Assembly: GCA_017620205.1 (NCBI GenBank)
Contig: JAFZQX010000004.1
Span: 61,622 to 125,621 of the forward strand
Reading direction: 5' to 3'
Source of the DNA: Clostridia bacterium
GTDB taxonomy: Bacteria > Bacillota > Clostridia > UMGS1883 > UMGS1540
Length of the DNA stretch: 64,000 bases
Position 1 is the stretch's first letter. Every line of letters starts with the position of its first letter. The translations under genes were made by a program, and so were the position numbers. The notes below the pieces were generated by a model that had not been told where the DNA came from, did not search any database, and saw only the letters and a list, made by a program, of their open reading frames with translations. Below, piece after piece: positions 51,594 through 61,327 of this stretch.

Positions 51594-52887
51594 ACCGAAT
51601 AAGCGTTCCGAAAAGCATTTCGCCGTCTGTGGTTTCAAGTGAAACTTCGGCTATTTTTCCTACAATGCTGTCATCCGCTTCACATGCTACGCGCATGTAA
51701 TTCGGCGTAAAGCCCTCAAAGAGATTGTCCCTGTGCTTTTTTTCAAAAAGCACAGGCATTTTTTTGCCTATATATTTTTTCAGGAATTCGCTTTTAAGCT
51801 CTTTTGCGAGCTCACCCATAACATGCGCTCTTTCAGCTCTTAAAGATTTCGGCACCGATTCTTTAAATTTTGCCGCGGCAGTCCCTTCCCTTTCCGAATA
51901 CGGAAAAACGTGAACTCCCGAAAACTCCGCTTTTTTAACAAACTCCAAAGACTTTTGAAACTCTTCGTCCGTTTCATACGGAAAGCCGGTTATAACATCG
52001 GTAGTTATTGCAACGTCCGTTATCTTTGCTCTTATTCGCTGAAGTGTTTCCATGTATTCCGCCGAAGTGTAGCGTCTGTTCATTTTTTTAAGAATTATAT
52101 CCGAGCCGCTTTGAAGTGAAATATGATAATGGGGACACACCTTCGGAAGGCGCGAAACCGTTTCTATAAAATCATCCGTAAAAGCGACAGGATCGATAGA
52201 ACTGAGCCTGATTCTTTTAATGCCGTCTATATCGGAAATCTTTTGAAGCAGTCCGTGCAGAGTATTATCCGTGCCTCTGCCGTATGAAGCCACGTGAATA
52301 CCGGTTAAAACTATTTCGGAAAAGCCTTTTTGAGAAAGCGTTTTAGCCTGGCTTATTATATCGTCTTCACGCGCCGAGCGAACTGCGCCGCGCGCAAAAG
52401 GAATTATGCAGTAGGTACAAAACCTGTCGCATCCCTCCTGAATCTTGATATACGCCCTCTCCCTATCCTCAAAATTGTCTATAACCATAGCTTCAAACGG
52501 AATATCTTTGCCAAGGGTCTCAACTACTGAAACAGTTTTCTTCTCTCTTGCAGCTTCCTCAACCGTTTTAACTATCTCATTTTTCTTGTTTGTGCCGATG
52601 ATTACATCGGCTATTTTAAGCTCTTTAATCTTTTGCGGCGCCGTCTGCGCCATACAGCCGACAGCGGCAATTACGGCGTTTTTATTATGTCCCCGCGCGC
52701 GCCTTAATACCTGGCGGCTTTTTTTGTCACCTACGCTCGTTACGGTGCAAGTGTTTATAACATAAACATCGGCAAAGCCGTCAAACGGAACTATTTCATA
52801 ACCCGCGTCTGAAAACAGCTTCTCCATGGCATTTGTCTCATATTGATTTACTTTACATCCAAGTGTATAAAATGCAACAGATTTCAA
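51592..52887 (-). CDS. mtaB: tRNA N6-threonylcarbamoyladenosine 37 methylthiotransferase MtaB
   Basis: 431 residues from TTG 52885-52887, with GGAG 8 nt upstream. The UPF0004 domain holds three cluster cysteines (Cys11 in GCKVNQ, Cys47 in NTCTVT, Cys78 in GCMAQ). The radical SAM domain has Cys153, Cys157 and Cys160 in EGCDRFCTYCIIPFARG, and a C-terminal TRAM domain follows. GCKVNQYETNAM and the CxxxCxxC spacing favour MtaB over MiaB or RimO. It adds the methylthio group of ms2t6A in tRNAs reading ANN codons. Confidence 0.93.
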   Translation of the reverse strand: MKSVAFYTLGCKVNQYETNAMEKLFSDAGYEIVPFDGFADVYVINTCTVTSVGDKKSRQVLRRARGHNKNAVIAAVGCMAQTAPQKIKELKIADVIIGTNKKNEIVKTVEEAAREKKTVSVVETLGKDIPFEAMVIDNFEDRERAYIKIQEGCDRFCTYCIIPFARGAVRSAREDDIISQAKTLSQKGFSEIVLTGIHVASYGRGTDNTLHGLLQKISDIDGIKRIRLSSIDPVAFTDDFIETVSRLPKVCPHYHISLQSGSDIILKKMNRRYTSAEYMETLQRIRAKITDVAITTDVITGFPYETDEEFQKSLEFVKKAEFSGVHVFPYSEREGTAAAKFKESVPKSLRAERAHVMGELAKELKSEFLKKYIGKKMPVLFEKKHRDNLFEGFTPNYMRVACEADDSIVGKIAEVSLETTDGEMLFGTLIR

Positions 52888-53005
52888 AACATAACTCCGT
52901 TTCTTTTATTTATCTCTATTTTAATTCTAGCAGATATTTTATTTAAAGTCAATTTATTTGAATATTTTCTGCTGTTTATGTAAAAATAAACTTAGGGGTG
53001 TTTAA

Positions 53006-53143
53006 ATGAAGAATAAATCATTTTTAATACTTATAATTCTGATTGCTTTAATACTCGGCGCGTTTTTCACAAAAAAAGAAACCGTTCCGATAGAAAACAG
53101 CTTTTTAGTAAAGGAGACAACCGTTTATGACTATTTCAAATAA
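53006..53143 (+). CDS. 45-residue membrane-anchored small protein upstream of spoVAC
   Basis: ATG 53006, 5 nt after AGGGGTG, opens a 45-codon frame: MKNKSFLILIILIALILGAFF (one TM helix) followed by a short polar tail ending YDYFK. The stop lies 17 bp inside spoVAC, so the two are probably translated together. No family is recognised. Expression with spoVAC-spoVAD would place it in the forespore membrane, by inference. Confidence 0.6.
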   Translation: MKNKSFLILIILIALILGAFFTKKETVPIENSFLVKETTVYDYFK

Positions 53144-53564
53144 AGATTATTCACATTTGGCAGACAAAAAAAGTCCCGACTCCCCCATGCTTAAAAACCT
53201 GATTTTTGCATTTACAACAGGCGGTGCTATATGTGTTATCGGCCAGATAATAATAAACCTCTGCAAGTCAAAAGGACTTTCCTTTGAAGACGCTTCAACA
53301 GTTGCATCTGTATCCTTGGTGATTCTAAGTGTTATTTTAACATCTTTTAATCTATATAACAAAATAGCAACGTTTGCCGGGGCAGGCACTTTAGTGCCCA
53401 TAACAGGCTTTGCAAACGCTGTTGTTGCACCGGCGATAGAATTCCGTTCCGAAGGATATATAATGGGTCTGGGTGCCAAAATGTTCGTTATAGCAGGGCC
53501 TGTAATAGTATACGGCACGGTAAGCTCGGTTTTAGCCGGGATTATTTATTATTTTATTAAATAA
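53127..53564 (+). CDS. spoVAC: Stage V sporulation protein AC
   Basis: 145 residues with four or five transmembrane helices. Typical features are the PMLKNLIFAFTTGGAICVIGQ helix, the LTSFNLYNKIATFAGAGT loop and VPITGFANAVVAPAIEF. SpoVAC is a membrane channel component that moves dipicolinic acid into the forespore and releases it at germination. GGAG lies 10 nt before the ATG. It is followed by spoVAD after 12 bp; the usual third gene, spoVAE, is absent. Confidence 0.95.
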   Translation: MTISNKDYSHLADKKSPDSPMLKNLIFAFTTGGAICVIGQIIINLCKSKGLSFEDASTVASVSLVILSVILTSFNLYNKIATFAGAGTLVPITGFANAVVAPAIEFRSEGYIMGLGAKMFVIAGPVIVYGTVSSVLAGIIYYFIK

Positions 53565-53576
53565 GGAGAGATTAAA

Positions 53577-54590
53577 TTGGGAACTAGATGCGGCAGACAG
53601 ACTGTAGCTCTTTCTACAAAGCCAACAATATACGCATTTACATCAATTGCCGGCAAAAAAGAAGGAGAAGGACCACTCGGCAATCAATTTGATATGGTTT
53701 TTGAGGACGCTTTTTTAGGCGAAGAAACATGGGAAAAGGCAGAAATGCGTCTGTACGAAAAATGCTTTTCTCAAATTCTTCAGAAAGGTTCTCTATCCCC
53801 CTCTGATATAGACTATATTATTTCCGGCGACTTATTAAACCAATGCACATCATCGGCATTCGGCATGAAAGATTCTTCCATTCCATATCTTGGCATTTAC
53901 GGTGCGTGCTCAACAATGGCCGAAAGTATATCGCTTGCCGCAATGCTCTCAGACGGAGGTTTTTCTGCAGGCAATATTCTGTCTATGGCGGGCAGTCATT
54001 TTTGCTCTGCAGAAAAGCAGTTTCGAGCGCCGCTTGAATACGGCGGTCAAAGGCCGCCTTCGGCGCAGTGGACCGTAACGGGCGCGGGCGCCGTTTGCAT
54101 ATCGCACGGCGGTCCTATTGAAATAACACATATAACTACAGGCAAGATAACGGATTTAGGCATCAAGGACGCAAATAACATGGGAGCCGCAATGGCGCCG
54201 GCATTTGTATCAACTCTTACTGCACATCTTAAGGAAACAGGCAGAGAACCTTGTTTTTATGATCTTATTGTATCGGGTGACTTAGGTTTAATAGGAAAAG
54301 AAATTGCGCTTGAATTGACCGGAAAAGAGGGCTTTGACATATCCTCAAATTATAACGACTGCGGCGCTATGATTTTTGACCCCCAAAAACAAGACACCCA
54401 CGCCGGCGGAAGCGGCTGTGGGTGCAGTGCTTGTGTTTTATGCGGGTATATTTTACCCGAAATGATTAAAGGTACTTTTAAAAACGTTTTATTCATAGCG
54501 ACAGGTGCTTTGATGAGCCCTACCACAACGCAGCAGGGCGAAAGCATACCGTCTATAGCTCATGCAGTTGCGCTTTCAAAATTACAGTAA
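53577..54590 (+). CDS. spoVAD: Stage V sporulation protein AD
   Basis: 337 residues from TTG 53577, 7-8 nt after AAGGAGAG. It has the thiolase-like fold of SpoVAD, the dipicolinate-binding partner of the SpoVA channel, with GDLLNQCTSSAFGM, LGIYGACSTMAESISLAAM and GGSGCGCSACVLCGY. The stop overlaps the converging ddh gene by 9 bp. In most Clostridia spoVAE follows; its absence here is noteworthy. Confidence 0.95.
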   Translation: MGTRCGRQTVALSTKPTIYAFTSIAGKKEGEGPLGNQFDMVFEDAFLGEETWEKAEMRLYEKCFSQILQKGSLSPSDIDYIISGDLLNQCTSSAFGMKDSSIPYLGIYGACSTMAESISLAAMLSDGGFSAGNILSMAGSHFCSAEKQFRAPLEYGGQRPPSAQWTVTGAGAVCISHGGPIEITHITTGKITDLGIKDANNMGAAMAPAFVSTLTAHLKETGREPCFYDLIVSGDLGLIGKEIALELTGKEGFDISSNYNDCGAMIFDPQKQDTHAGGSGCGCSACVLCGYILPEMIKGTFKNVLFIATGALMSPTTTQQGESIPSIAHAVALSKLQ

Positions 54591-55565
54591 AGAACCTCTT
54601 ATCTCTTCACCGCTTTTCGGAGAAAGCAGCGCGGGTGCTATGTCAAATACGGTTTTTGCGCCCATGTCGCCTTTTTGGCTGAGTCTAAATGCGGCTCTTG
54701 CATAAGCTACTAAAACGCTTGATGTAAACTCGGGGTTTGAATCAAGCTTTAACGAATATTCAATAATGTGATTGTTGCCGCCGAGAGTTTTACCGCTTCT
54801 TATAACAAAGCCGCCGTGCGCCATTTTGCCGTGTTTTTCGCGAAGTTCTTCAGCGGATATGAAATGTACAACCGTGTCGTACTCATCAAAGTAGTTCGGC
54901 ATGGTTTTTATCTGTCTTTCGATTTCGGCCTTATCTGCGCCGTCTTCAGCTACAACGAAGCATTCGCGTGTATGCTTTTCACGAACAGAGAGCTCGGGAT
55001 TTTCGCCGCTGCGTACTCTGTCCATAGCTTCTTCTATCGGAATAGTATACTGAATAGCGCCCGCAACGCCTTTAATTCTTCTTATAGCGTCGCTGTGACC
55101 CTGGCTAACGCCTTTGCCCCAGAAAGTGTAATTCTCACCGTCTGGCAAGATGCTTTCCGCATAGAGACGGTTCAGTGAGAAAAGACCGGGATCCCAGCCG
55201 ACAGATATAATAGATACGTGACCGTTATCTTTTGCGCTTTTGTCAACGTTTGCAAAGTACTGCGGGATTTTAGCGTGCGTATCAAAGCTGTCGATCGTGT
55301 TAAAATATTTTGCATATTCGGGACCCTGAACACCTAAATCCGTAGCAGATCCGCCGCAAAGAATCAAAACGTCTATTTTGTCTTTCATCTCTGCCGCTTT
55401 GTCTGCAGCTATAACCGGCACGCCTTCTGTTTTAATTTTGAGGTCAGCCGGATTTCTTCTTGTAAATACGGCAACAAGCTCTGTGTCGGGATTCTGACGT
55501 ATTGCGAGTTCAACGCCTCTGCCGAGATTACCGTAACCCATAATACCTATTCTGATTTTACCCAT
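54582..55565 (-). CDS. ddh: meso-Diaminopimelate dehydrogenase
   Basis: 327 residues, the standard length. The NADP-binding start RIGIMGYGNLGRGVE and the motifs ILCGGSATDLGVQGPEY, SVGWDPGLFSLNRL, GVSQGHSDAIRRIKGV and YARAAFRLSQKGDMGAKTVFDI are characteristic. It converts tetrahydrodipicolinate directly to meso-diaminopimelate, so the organism can use the one-step branch of the lysine/peptidoglycan pathway. It is monocistronic with SD GAAGGA, and converges with spoVAD. Confidence 0.96.
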   Translation of the reverse strand: MGKIRIGIMGYGNLGRGVELAIRQNPDTELVAVFTRRNPADLKIKTEGVPVIAADKAAEMKDKIDVLILCGGSATDLGVQGPEYAKYFNTIDSFDTHAKIPQYFANVDKSAKDNGHVSIISVGWDPGLFSLNRLYAESILPDGENYTFWGKGVSQGHSDAIRRIKGVAGAIQYTIPIEEAMDRVRSGENPELSVREKHTRECFVVAEDGADKAEIERQIKTMPNYFDEYDTVVHFISAEELREKHGKMAHGGFVIRSGKTLGGNNHIIEYSLKLDSNPEFTSSVLVAYARAAFRLSQKGDMGAKTVFDIAPALLSPKSGEEIRGSLL

Positions 55566-55596
55566 TTTATATTCCTTCTTTCTAAATACTAATATA

Positions 55597-56271
55597 TTAA
55601 AGCTCCAGCCTTAAAGGATGAAACTCCAAAAAGTCCGATGAAACCAAAACATTTCTGTCTCTGTCACTCTGTCTTTCATAAGCCTGTCTGCCGTGAAGAT
55701 GCCCGTAAATACATTTTTCTGTGTTATACTCGTCTAGCAGCATATCAACGGCAAAATCCGGCGGATAATGAAGCATGGCCCAGAGCCTGTCCGATTTCTT
55801 TTTTCCGTCTTCAAGCGACAAACGAAGCCGTATAAGCTCACGCTCATATATCTTTTGGTCTTCCGATGAAAAGTTTTTTTCAAAAGGCGATTTCCAGCCT
55901 CTTGCGCAGCATACCGCAACACCTTCAACCAAAACAGAGTTGTTATGCAAAAAGACAATATCGTCAAAGCCGAACTCCACTTTAAACTCTACAAGCTTCG
56001 CGGCGGTGCACCACCAATAATCGTGATTACCCTTTGATATTATTTTTTTGCCCGGAAGCGAATGTATGAATTTAAAATCTTCAATTGCCTGCTCAAGATA
56101 TGTTGCCCACGATATATCACCGCATATTAAAACGGTATCGCTTTCATTTACAACCGAGCGCCAGTTTTCTTCAATTCTTTGAACGTAATTCTCCCATGAC
56201 ACGCCAAATACATCCATCGGCTTGTTAAGACCTAAAGAAAGATGTAAATCCGATATAGCAAAAACTGCCAT
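55597..56271 (-). CDS. Metallophosphoesterase (calcineurin-like)
   Basis: 224 residues. The metal-binding motifs of the calcineurin-like fold are in order: DLHLS (about 7-11), LICGDISWA, ISKGNHDYWW, MLHYPP and YGHLHGRQ. Firmicute homologues are annotated as general phosphohydrolases; substrate unknown. SD GAGGTAGGG precedes the ATG. It is divergent from the DUF1540 gene. Confidence 0.92.
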   Translation of the reverse strand: MAVFAISDLHLSLGLNKPMDVFGVSWENYVQRIEENWRSVVNESDTVLICGDISWATYLEQAIEDFKFIHSLPGKKIISKGNHDYWWCTAAKLVEFKVEFGFDDIVFLHNNSVLVEGVAVCCARGWKSPFEKNFSSEDQKIYERELIRLRLSLEDGKKKSDRLWAMLHYPPDFAVDMLLDEYNTEKCIYGHLHGRQAYERQSDRDRNVLVSSDFLEFHPLRLEL

Positions 56272-56352
56272 TTCCCTACCTCGAATAAAAAAATGATTTT
56301 TGTTAAAAATAATCTATACTGACTGTAAAGTCAGACAGAAAGGCGGTATAAC

Positions 56353-56556
56353 ATGATTGATGATAACAAACCCCGTAAAACCGAAAAATGCTTAAACGGA
56401 GTTAAATGCAACGTAGAAGACTGTTATTTTAACAGTCAGGACTGCGGATGCAGGGCTTCCGGCATTGAAGTTGACAACTCAATGCTCGGTATGAGCACGA
56501 ACTGCAAAACTTATACAACCGAATCAAGACACGATGGCTGCGACGGCTGCGATTAA
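56353..56556 (+). CDS. DUF1540 small cysteine-rich protein
   Basis: 67 residues with nine Cys. The DUF1540 pattern is present: VKCNVEDCYFNSQDCGCRASGIEV followed by STNCKTY. The spacing suggests a metal-binding knuckle. The family is common in spore formers and some members are made during sporulation; function unknown. Its leader forms a short CTGACT/AGTCAG hairpin. A terminator shared with thrC follows. Confidence 0.88.
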   Translation: MIDDNKPRKTEKCLNGVKCNVEDCYFNSQDCGCRASGIEVDNSMLGMSTNCKTYTTESRHDGCDGCD

Positions 56557-56559
56557 ACC

Positions 56560-56597
56560 GCAAAAAGACTGTGACGGAAACCGCCACGGTCTTTTTA
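56560..56597. terminator. Bidirectional terminator between the DUF1540 gene and thrC
   Basis: AAAAAGACTGTGACGG (56562-56577) pairs with CCGCCACGGTCTTTTT (56581-56596), with one wobble and one mismatch. Confidence 0.88.
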
Positions 56598-56605
56598 GTT
56601 TAGTA

Positions 56606-58102
56606 TTAAATGCCGAGTAAATCCCCAACCTGTTTTGGCATACCGTCCGGCTCGCAAACAGCTTTAAAGCGTATTTCTTTATTTTTAAGCTCTGAAAGTG
56701 CTTTCGGCACGGGAAGATTTGAAATCTCTGAAAGCAAATCAATTATTCCGAACTCGTCAAGCCCCGAAAGCGCATCATCACCTTTTATTGCCGAAGCAAC
56801 ACTTGCGCTGAATTTATAAGGACTTGCAGTAGAAGCAATAACGGTTATTGTATTATCGCCTGTGCTTTCCATATACTTATTACAAACGCCGATAGCTACC
56901 GCCGTATGCGTGTCTACCGTATATGAATACTTTTGGAACGTATCTGCAATTGTCTTTTTAGTTTCGGCCTCGTCGCAAAAGTCTGCAAAAAGTATTTCGG
57001 ATATTTTCTCTTTTAAATCACCTACATCGTAACGGCCTTCAGAAGAGAGCTTTTTCATGTAGCCGATTATTTTTTCGTTGTCTTTACCGCTGACATCGTA
57101 TATAAATCTTTCAAGATTGCTTGAAATCAAAATATCCATTGAGGGCGAAATAGTTGTATAAAACGTTCTGTTTCTGTCATAAACGCCTGTATTTATAAAG
57201 TCCGTTAATACATTGTTGCTGTTTGAAGCGCAAATAAGCTTTTTAACCGGTAATCCCATACGTTTTGCGTAATACGAAGCTAATATGTTTCCGAAGTTTC
57301 CTGTCGGAACAACAATATTTATCTCCTCGCCAAGCTCTATATTTCCGCCTGCTATTAAATCAGCATATGCCGAGAAATAGTAAACGATCTGCGGAACAAG
57401 TCTGCCCCAGTTTATGGAGTTTGCGGAAGATAAAACAATATTGTTTTTCTTTAAGAATTCATTGAATTCCTTATCGGTAAAAATCTTTTTAACGCCGTTT
57501 TGCGCATCGTCAAAATTCCCGTTAACGGCGGATACATACACGTTTTTACCTTCCTGCGTAACCATCTGAAGCTTTTGAATCCGGCTGACGCCGTTTTCAG
57601 GAAAGAAAACAATAATCTTGGTACCTTCAACATCGCAGAAACCGTCAAGCGCGGCTTTACCGGTATCACCGCTTGTAGCGACCAGAATTGCAACATCTTC
57701 TTTAACACCTGCTTTTTTAGCGGACTTTGTCAAAAGATGCGGCAAAATCTGAAGCGCCATATCCTTAAAAGCGCATGTAGGACCGTGCCAAAGCTCCAAA
57801 ACGAACTTGTTGTCGTCAAGCTTTGTTACCGGAGCTATCTTTTCCGTTTCAAAGTTTTCGGTATTGTAAGCGGCGGACATGCATGCTTTTATCTCTTCTT
57901 CGGTAAAATCAGTCAGGTACTTACCGAGAATAAAAGCGGCGCGTTCTCTGTAACCCATTTTTGAAAGTTCAGATATATCCGAAAGTGCAATTTCCGGAAA
58001 CTCGCGCGGAACAAAAAGACCGCCGTCTGAGGAAAGTCCCTTTGAAATCGCTTCTGACGATGTTAAATTTTTGCTGTCGTCACGTGTGCTTGTATAATTC
58101 AT
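56606..58102 (-). CDS. thrC: Threonine synthase
   Basis: 498 residues from ATG 58100-58102, 8 nt after GGGTG; a longer frame to 58120 lacks an SD. The PLP lysine is Lys113 in CAFKDMALQ; VATSGDTGKAALDG and VVPTGNFGNILASYYAKRMG bind the cofactor phosphate. It follows the longer, fungal/Gram-negative ThrC type (about 500 residues). It makes threonine from O-phosphohomoserine. hom and thrB are not adjacent. Confidence 0.96.
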   Translation of the reverse strand: MNYTSTRDDSKNLTSSEAISKGLSSDGGLFVPREFPEIALSDISELSKMGYRERAAFILGKYLTDFTEEEIKACMSAAYNTENFETEKIAPVTKLDDNKFVLELWHGPTCAFKDMALQILPHLLTKSAKKAGVKEDVAILVATSGDTGKAALDGFCDVEGTKIIVFFPENGVSRIQKLQMVTQEGKNVYVSAVNGNFDDAQNGVKKIFTDKEFNEFLKKNNIVLSSANSINWGRLVPQIVYYFSAYADLIAGGNIELGEEINIVVPTGNFGNILASYYAKRMGLPVKKLICASNSNNVLTDFINTGVYDRNRTFYTTISPSMDILISSNLERFIYDVSGKDNEKIIGYMKKLSSEGRYDVGDLKEKISEILFADFCDEAETKKTIADTFQKYSYTVDTHTAVAIGVCNKYMESTGDNTITVIASTASPYKFSASVASAIKGDDALSGLDEFGIIDLLSEISNLPVPKALSELKNKEIRFKAVCEPDGMPKQVGDLLGI

Positions 58103-58129
58103 TGCACAACACCCTTTCATACAAACAGT

Positions 58130-58191
58130 AAACGGGCGATCTGCCTCATTAGGCTAAACCGCCCGTTTCTCCGAAAGGCAAATAATTTGCC
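58130..58191 (-). promoter_or_regulatory. Two hairpins between the P-loop gene and thrC
   Basis: AAACGGGCG (58130-58138) pairs with CGCCCGTTT (58160-58168) with an inner GCCT/AGGC stem. GGCAAAT (58177-58183) pairs with ATTTGCC (58185-58191). The first may terminate the upstream gene (minus-strand tail ACTGTTT) or act as a thrC leader element. No T-box or riboswitch consensus was recognised. Confidence 0.5.
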
Positions 58192-58198
58192 CTAAAAA

Positions 58199-58606
58199 TT
58201 AGCAGTATTTTTTAATTCCTTCGCCTGCGTCAGAATCCTTCATGCTGATTGTTGAAAGAAGTTCAATACCGAACTTCTCGCAGAGAGCGTTTGTTTTATC
58301 AAGGAATTTTTCAATATCTTCCTCCGAACCGTCAGCAATTTTAGTAATGCTGTCAAGGAAAATATTGGTTATATCAAAGTTCTGGGAAACTATACCGCAA
58401 AGAATGCCGAAAAGCTCCTCATAATTGGATATATTAAATTCAGATGTATCTACCATTCTGATTTTATAGTTTAAATCCAAAACGTGTCTTTTATTATTGT
58501 TTATAAACACTACAGAACCCTTATCGCGTTCAAGTGCTTTATTAACACTGTCAAGCAGCGCCTTTGTTTTTCCTGTACCTTTCTCACCGATAATAACTTT
58601 TATCAT
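58199..58606 (-). CDS. Small P-loop protein of unknown function
   Basis: 135 residues. A Walker A motif GEKGTGKTKALLD lies at the very N-terminus; the rest is an alpha/beta ATPase-like core with FLDSITKIADG as a possible Walker B region. Firmicute homologues are sometimes labelled twitching-motility or ATPase proteins without evidence. AGGAGG lies before the ATG. The gene is monocistronic. Confidence 0.75.
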   Translation of the reverse strand: MIKVIIGEKGTGKTKALLDSVNKALERDKGSVVFINNNKRHVLDLNYKIRMVDTSEFNISNYEELFGILCGIVSQNFDITNIFLDSITKIADGSEEDIEKFLDKTNALCEKFGIELLSTISMKDSDAGEGIKKYC

Positions 58607-58707
58607 GCGAAAGACCTCCTTATAGTTTTATTTAATTATATCATACTATAAAAACGATATAATTTCAACTCAAATTTGAAAAATTCTTAAAATATTAAAA
58701 AGTTTGT

Positions 58708-60060
58708 TTATTTTGCCAATCTTTCTTCAAGAATTTTTCTCTGTTCTTCATATCCTTTTTTGCCGAGTAAAGCAAACATATTCTTTTTATAAGCCTCAAC
58801 GCCGGGCTGATTAAAGGGATTTACACCCAATATGTATCCGCTTATGCCGCAGGCTCTCTCAAAGAAGTATACGAGGTTTCCGAGTGAGTATTCGTCAAAA
58901 TCATCAATTTCAATAACGAGGTTCGGAACGCCGCCGTCGTTATGAGCCATTATGGTGCCGAGATATGCTTTTTTGTTTACAAAATCAACGGATTTGCCTG
59001 CGAGGTAGTTAAGACCGTCCAAATCCTTCTCATCGCTTTCAATAGTTACGTCGGCGCGGGGATTCTTTACGGTTAAAACAGTTTCAAAGAGGCTGCGCAT
59101 TCCGTCCTGAATATACTGTCCCATTGAGTGTAAGTCGGTCGAAAAGTCAACAGCTGCCGGGAATATACCCTTATGGTCTTTGCCCTCGCTTTCGCCGTAA
59201 AGCTGTTTCCACCACTCTCCTATGTAGTGCAAGTTGCTCTCGTAATTTACAAGTATTTCCGTAGAATAGCCTTTTCTTAAAAGAACATTTCTAGCAGCCG
59301 CATATTTATAGCAGTCGTTTTCATTTAAAGCGGGATTTGAATATTCCTTCATAGCGTCGTATGCGCCCTGCATAAGCTTATCTATATCGCAGCCTGCAAC
59401 AGCTATCGGCAAAAGACCGACAGGCGTTAAAACGCTGTATCTGCCGCCAACGTTATCCGGAATCACAAATGTTTCATATCCTTCTTCTTTGGCGAGTGAG
59501 AAAAGTGCGCCGCGGCTTTTGTCCGTTGTAGCGTAAATTCTCTTTGCGGCTTCCTCTCTTCCGTATTTCTTTTCAAGAATTTCTTTGAAGAAACGGAACG
59601 CTATTGCGGGTTCTGTTGTAGTACCCGACTTTGATATAACGTTTACAGAGAAATCTTTATCTGAAACGAGATCTATAAGCTCAGCAAGATATGCAGAGCT
59701 TATTGAATTGCCCGCAAAATATACTTTGGGACCCTGTCTTTTGCCTGCAGGCTTATCGTTATAAAACGTACCGCACAGCATATCGATAGCTGCTTTAGCT
59801 CCGAGATACGATCCGCCGATACCGATAACAACGAGCACTTCGCTGTCGCATCTTATTTTTTCAGCAGCTTTTTTAACTCTTTCAAATTCTTCCTTGTCAT
59901 AGTTTTCAGGCAGGCGTGTCCAACCTATAAAGTCGTTTCCTGCGCCTGTTCCTTTTTCGAGAGCTTCGTGTGCCGCTTTTACGGCGTCTTCGAGCATCTC
60001 CATCTCATCTTCACGCATAAACTGAAGCGCGTTCTTGTAATTAAATTTCAGCTTTGTCAT
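58708..60060 (-). CDS. pgi: Glucose-6-phosphate isomerase
   Basis: 450 residues, the length of the Firmicute type. Both SIS-like domains are seen, with [56 protein letters not shown] and the C-terminal [16 protein letters not shown] with the active-site Lys. It catalyses the second step of glycolysis. SD AAGGAAAG precedes the ATG. Confidence 0.96.
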   Translation of the reverse strand: MTKLKFNYKNALQFMREDEMEMLEDAVKAAHEALEKGTGAGNDFIGWTRLPENYDKEEFERVKKAAEKIRCDSEVLVVIGIGGSYLGAKAAIDMLCGTFYNDKPAGKRQGPKVYFAGNSISSAYLAELIDLVSDKDFSVNVISKSGTTTEPAIAFRFFKEILEKKYGREEAAKRIYATTDKSRGALFSLAKEEGYETFVIPDNVGGRYSVLTPVGLLPIAVAGCDIDKLMQGAYDAMKEYSNPALNENDCYKYAAARNVLLRKGYSTEILVNYESNLHYIGEWWKQLYGESEGKDHKGIFPAAVDFSTDLHSMGQYIQDGMRSLFETVLTVKNPRADVTIESDEKDLDGLNYLAGKSVDFVNKKAYLGTIMAHNDGGVPNLVIEIDDFDEYSLGNLVYFFERACGISGYILGVNPFNQPGVEAYKKNMFALLGKKGYEEQRKILEERLAK

Positions 60061-60116
60061 TACCCATCTTTCCTTTCGTGTTTAATCTATATTAAAGCCC
60101 CAAAAGGGCATATATA

Positions 60117-60584
60117 CTATTTCAAAAGACAAACCGCCTGCGCCGCTATACCTTCTCCCCTGCCTTCAAAGCCCATACCTTCGGTAGTTGTAGCTTTAAC
60201 GCTGACATTTGCTATGTCAAGGGACAGCTCTTTTGCAATATTCTCACGCATCTGCAGTATAAACTTTGATATATGCGGTTTTTCCGCTATTACTATTGAG
60301 TCTATATTATCTATTTCAAATCCGTTTTCCTTCAAAAGCTGTGAAACACAGTTTAAAAGCTTTATACTGCTTATGCCGAGATACTTTGGGTCTGACGGAG
60401 GAAAATGCTTTCCTATATCGCCGAGCGCCGCCGCGCCCAAAAGAGCGTCCATTATTGCATGGAGCAAAACGTCCGCGTCCGATACACCCAAAAGTCCCTT
60501 TTCATACGGGACTTCTACTCCGCCGAGTATGAGTTTTCTGTTTTCCGCGAATTTATGCGCATCATATCCTATTCCGATTCTCAT
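60117..60584 (-). CDS. ispF: 2-C-methyl-D-erythritol 2,4-cyclodiphosphate synthase
   Basis: 155 residues. The zinc ligands Asp8 and His10 (GYDAHKF) and His42 ([17 protein letters not shown]) and the C-terminal [16 protein letters not shown] are intact. It makes the cyclic diphosphate of the non-mevalonate isoprenoid pathway. Its start overlaps the ispD stop by one base (TAATG), the usual pairing. Confidence 0.97.
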   Translation of the reverse strand: MRIGIGYDAHKFAENRKLILGGVEVPYEKGLLGVSDADVLLHAIMDALLGAAALGDIGKHFPPSDPKYLGISSIKLLNCVSQLLKENGFEIDNIDSIVIAEKPHISKFILQMRENIAKELSLDIANVSVKATTTEGMGFEGRGEGIAAQAVCLLK

Positions 60585-61249
60585 TAATTATCACCGTCTG
60601 CTTTTTTTGCTATTATTTCGGCTATATCCAAATCATGCTTGGTTGTTAGCTTTATATTGTCTTCACTTCCGGAAACAACCGAAACCTTATGCGTTTTTTC
60701 AACCAAAGAAGCATCGTCGGTCACACCGGTAAGCTCGCCTTCATATGCATTACAAATTAAATCTTTCCAAAACACCTGCGGCGTCTGAACGCGGCAAAGG
60801 GTGCTTCTGTCAACCGTTTTTTCTATTTTACCGCAGGAAACAAGTTTAATTGTATCCGTAACGGGAATTCCCGGCACCGCCGCGCCGCTTTTTACAGCTT
60901 CCGCAACCGTATCGGAAATAATCTTTTGGCTCACAAACGGTCTGTCGCCGTCGTGAATGGCAACTATATCAAAACCGCCTGTTTTTTTAAGGCCGCATTT
61001 AACGGATTCTGCGCGGCTTTCACCCCCGCAGACAATACCTATAACCTTGGAAAAACGCGCGGCAAAAGGCATAAAATGCTCTTTATCGGACGCCACAAGA
61101 ATTATAGCGTCAATATCGTCAGACTTCTGAAACGCCTCAAGCGTTCGCTCTATAACGGGCTTTGCGCCGATTTTATATGTAAGCTTATTTTCTTTTATAT
61201 TCATTCTCGCCCCCGAGCCGGAGGCAAGAATAACAGCGACGGTTTTCAC
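60584..61249 (-). CDS. ispD: 2-C-methyl-D-erythritol 4-phosphate cytidylyltransferase
   Basis: 221 residues from GTG 61247-61249 ([15 protein letters not shown]), 8 nt after AAAGGA; a TTG seven codons upstream (61270) lies before that SD. The nucleotidyltransferase motif [42 protein letters not shown] and [14 protein letters not shown] are present. The usual KQY/KPF lysine region is slightly altered (ENKLTYKIG). It forms CDP-methylerythritol. Confidence 0.94.
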   Translation of the reverse strand: MKTVAVILASGSGARMNIKENKLTYKIGAKPVIERTLEAFQKSDDIDAIILVASDKEHFMPFAARFSKVIGIVCGGESRAESVKCGLKKTGGFDIVAIHDGDRPFVSQKIISDTVAEAVKSGAAVPGIPVTDTIKLVSCGKIEKTVDRSTLCRVQTPQVFWKDLICNAYEGELTGVTDDASLVEKTHKVSVVSGSEDNIKLTTKHDLDIAEIIAKKADGDN

Positions 61250-61291
61250 ATTAAAAATCCTTTCGAACAATAAGGTTTAAACACAAGAAAA

Positions 61292-61327
61292 AGGAACAAG
61301 CCTAAAGAAAACCTTAGACTAATTCCT
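61292..61327 (-). terminator. Terminator of carD
   Basis: On the minus strand an imperfect stem starts AGGAA and closes with TTCCT, with CTAA/TTAG inside, followed by a T run. The carD stop codon lies inside the left arm. Confidence 0.72.

Noticed and set aside
52965..53005. Sigma-G promoter for the spoVA genes
   Set aside because: A TGAATA -35-like sequence exists upstream of 53006 but no CATnnTA -10 stands at the proper distance, so a sporulation promoter could not be called with confidence.
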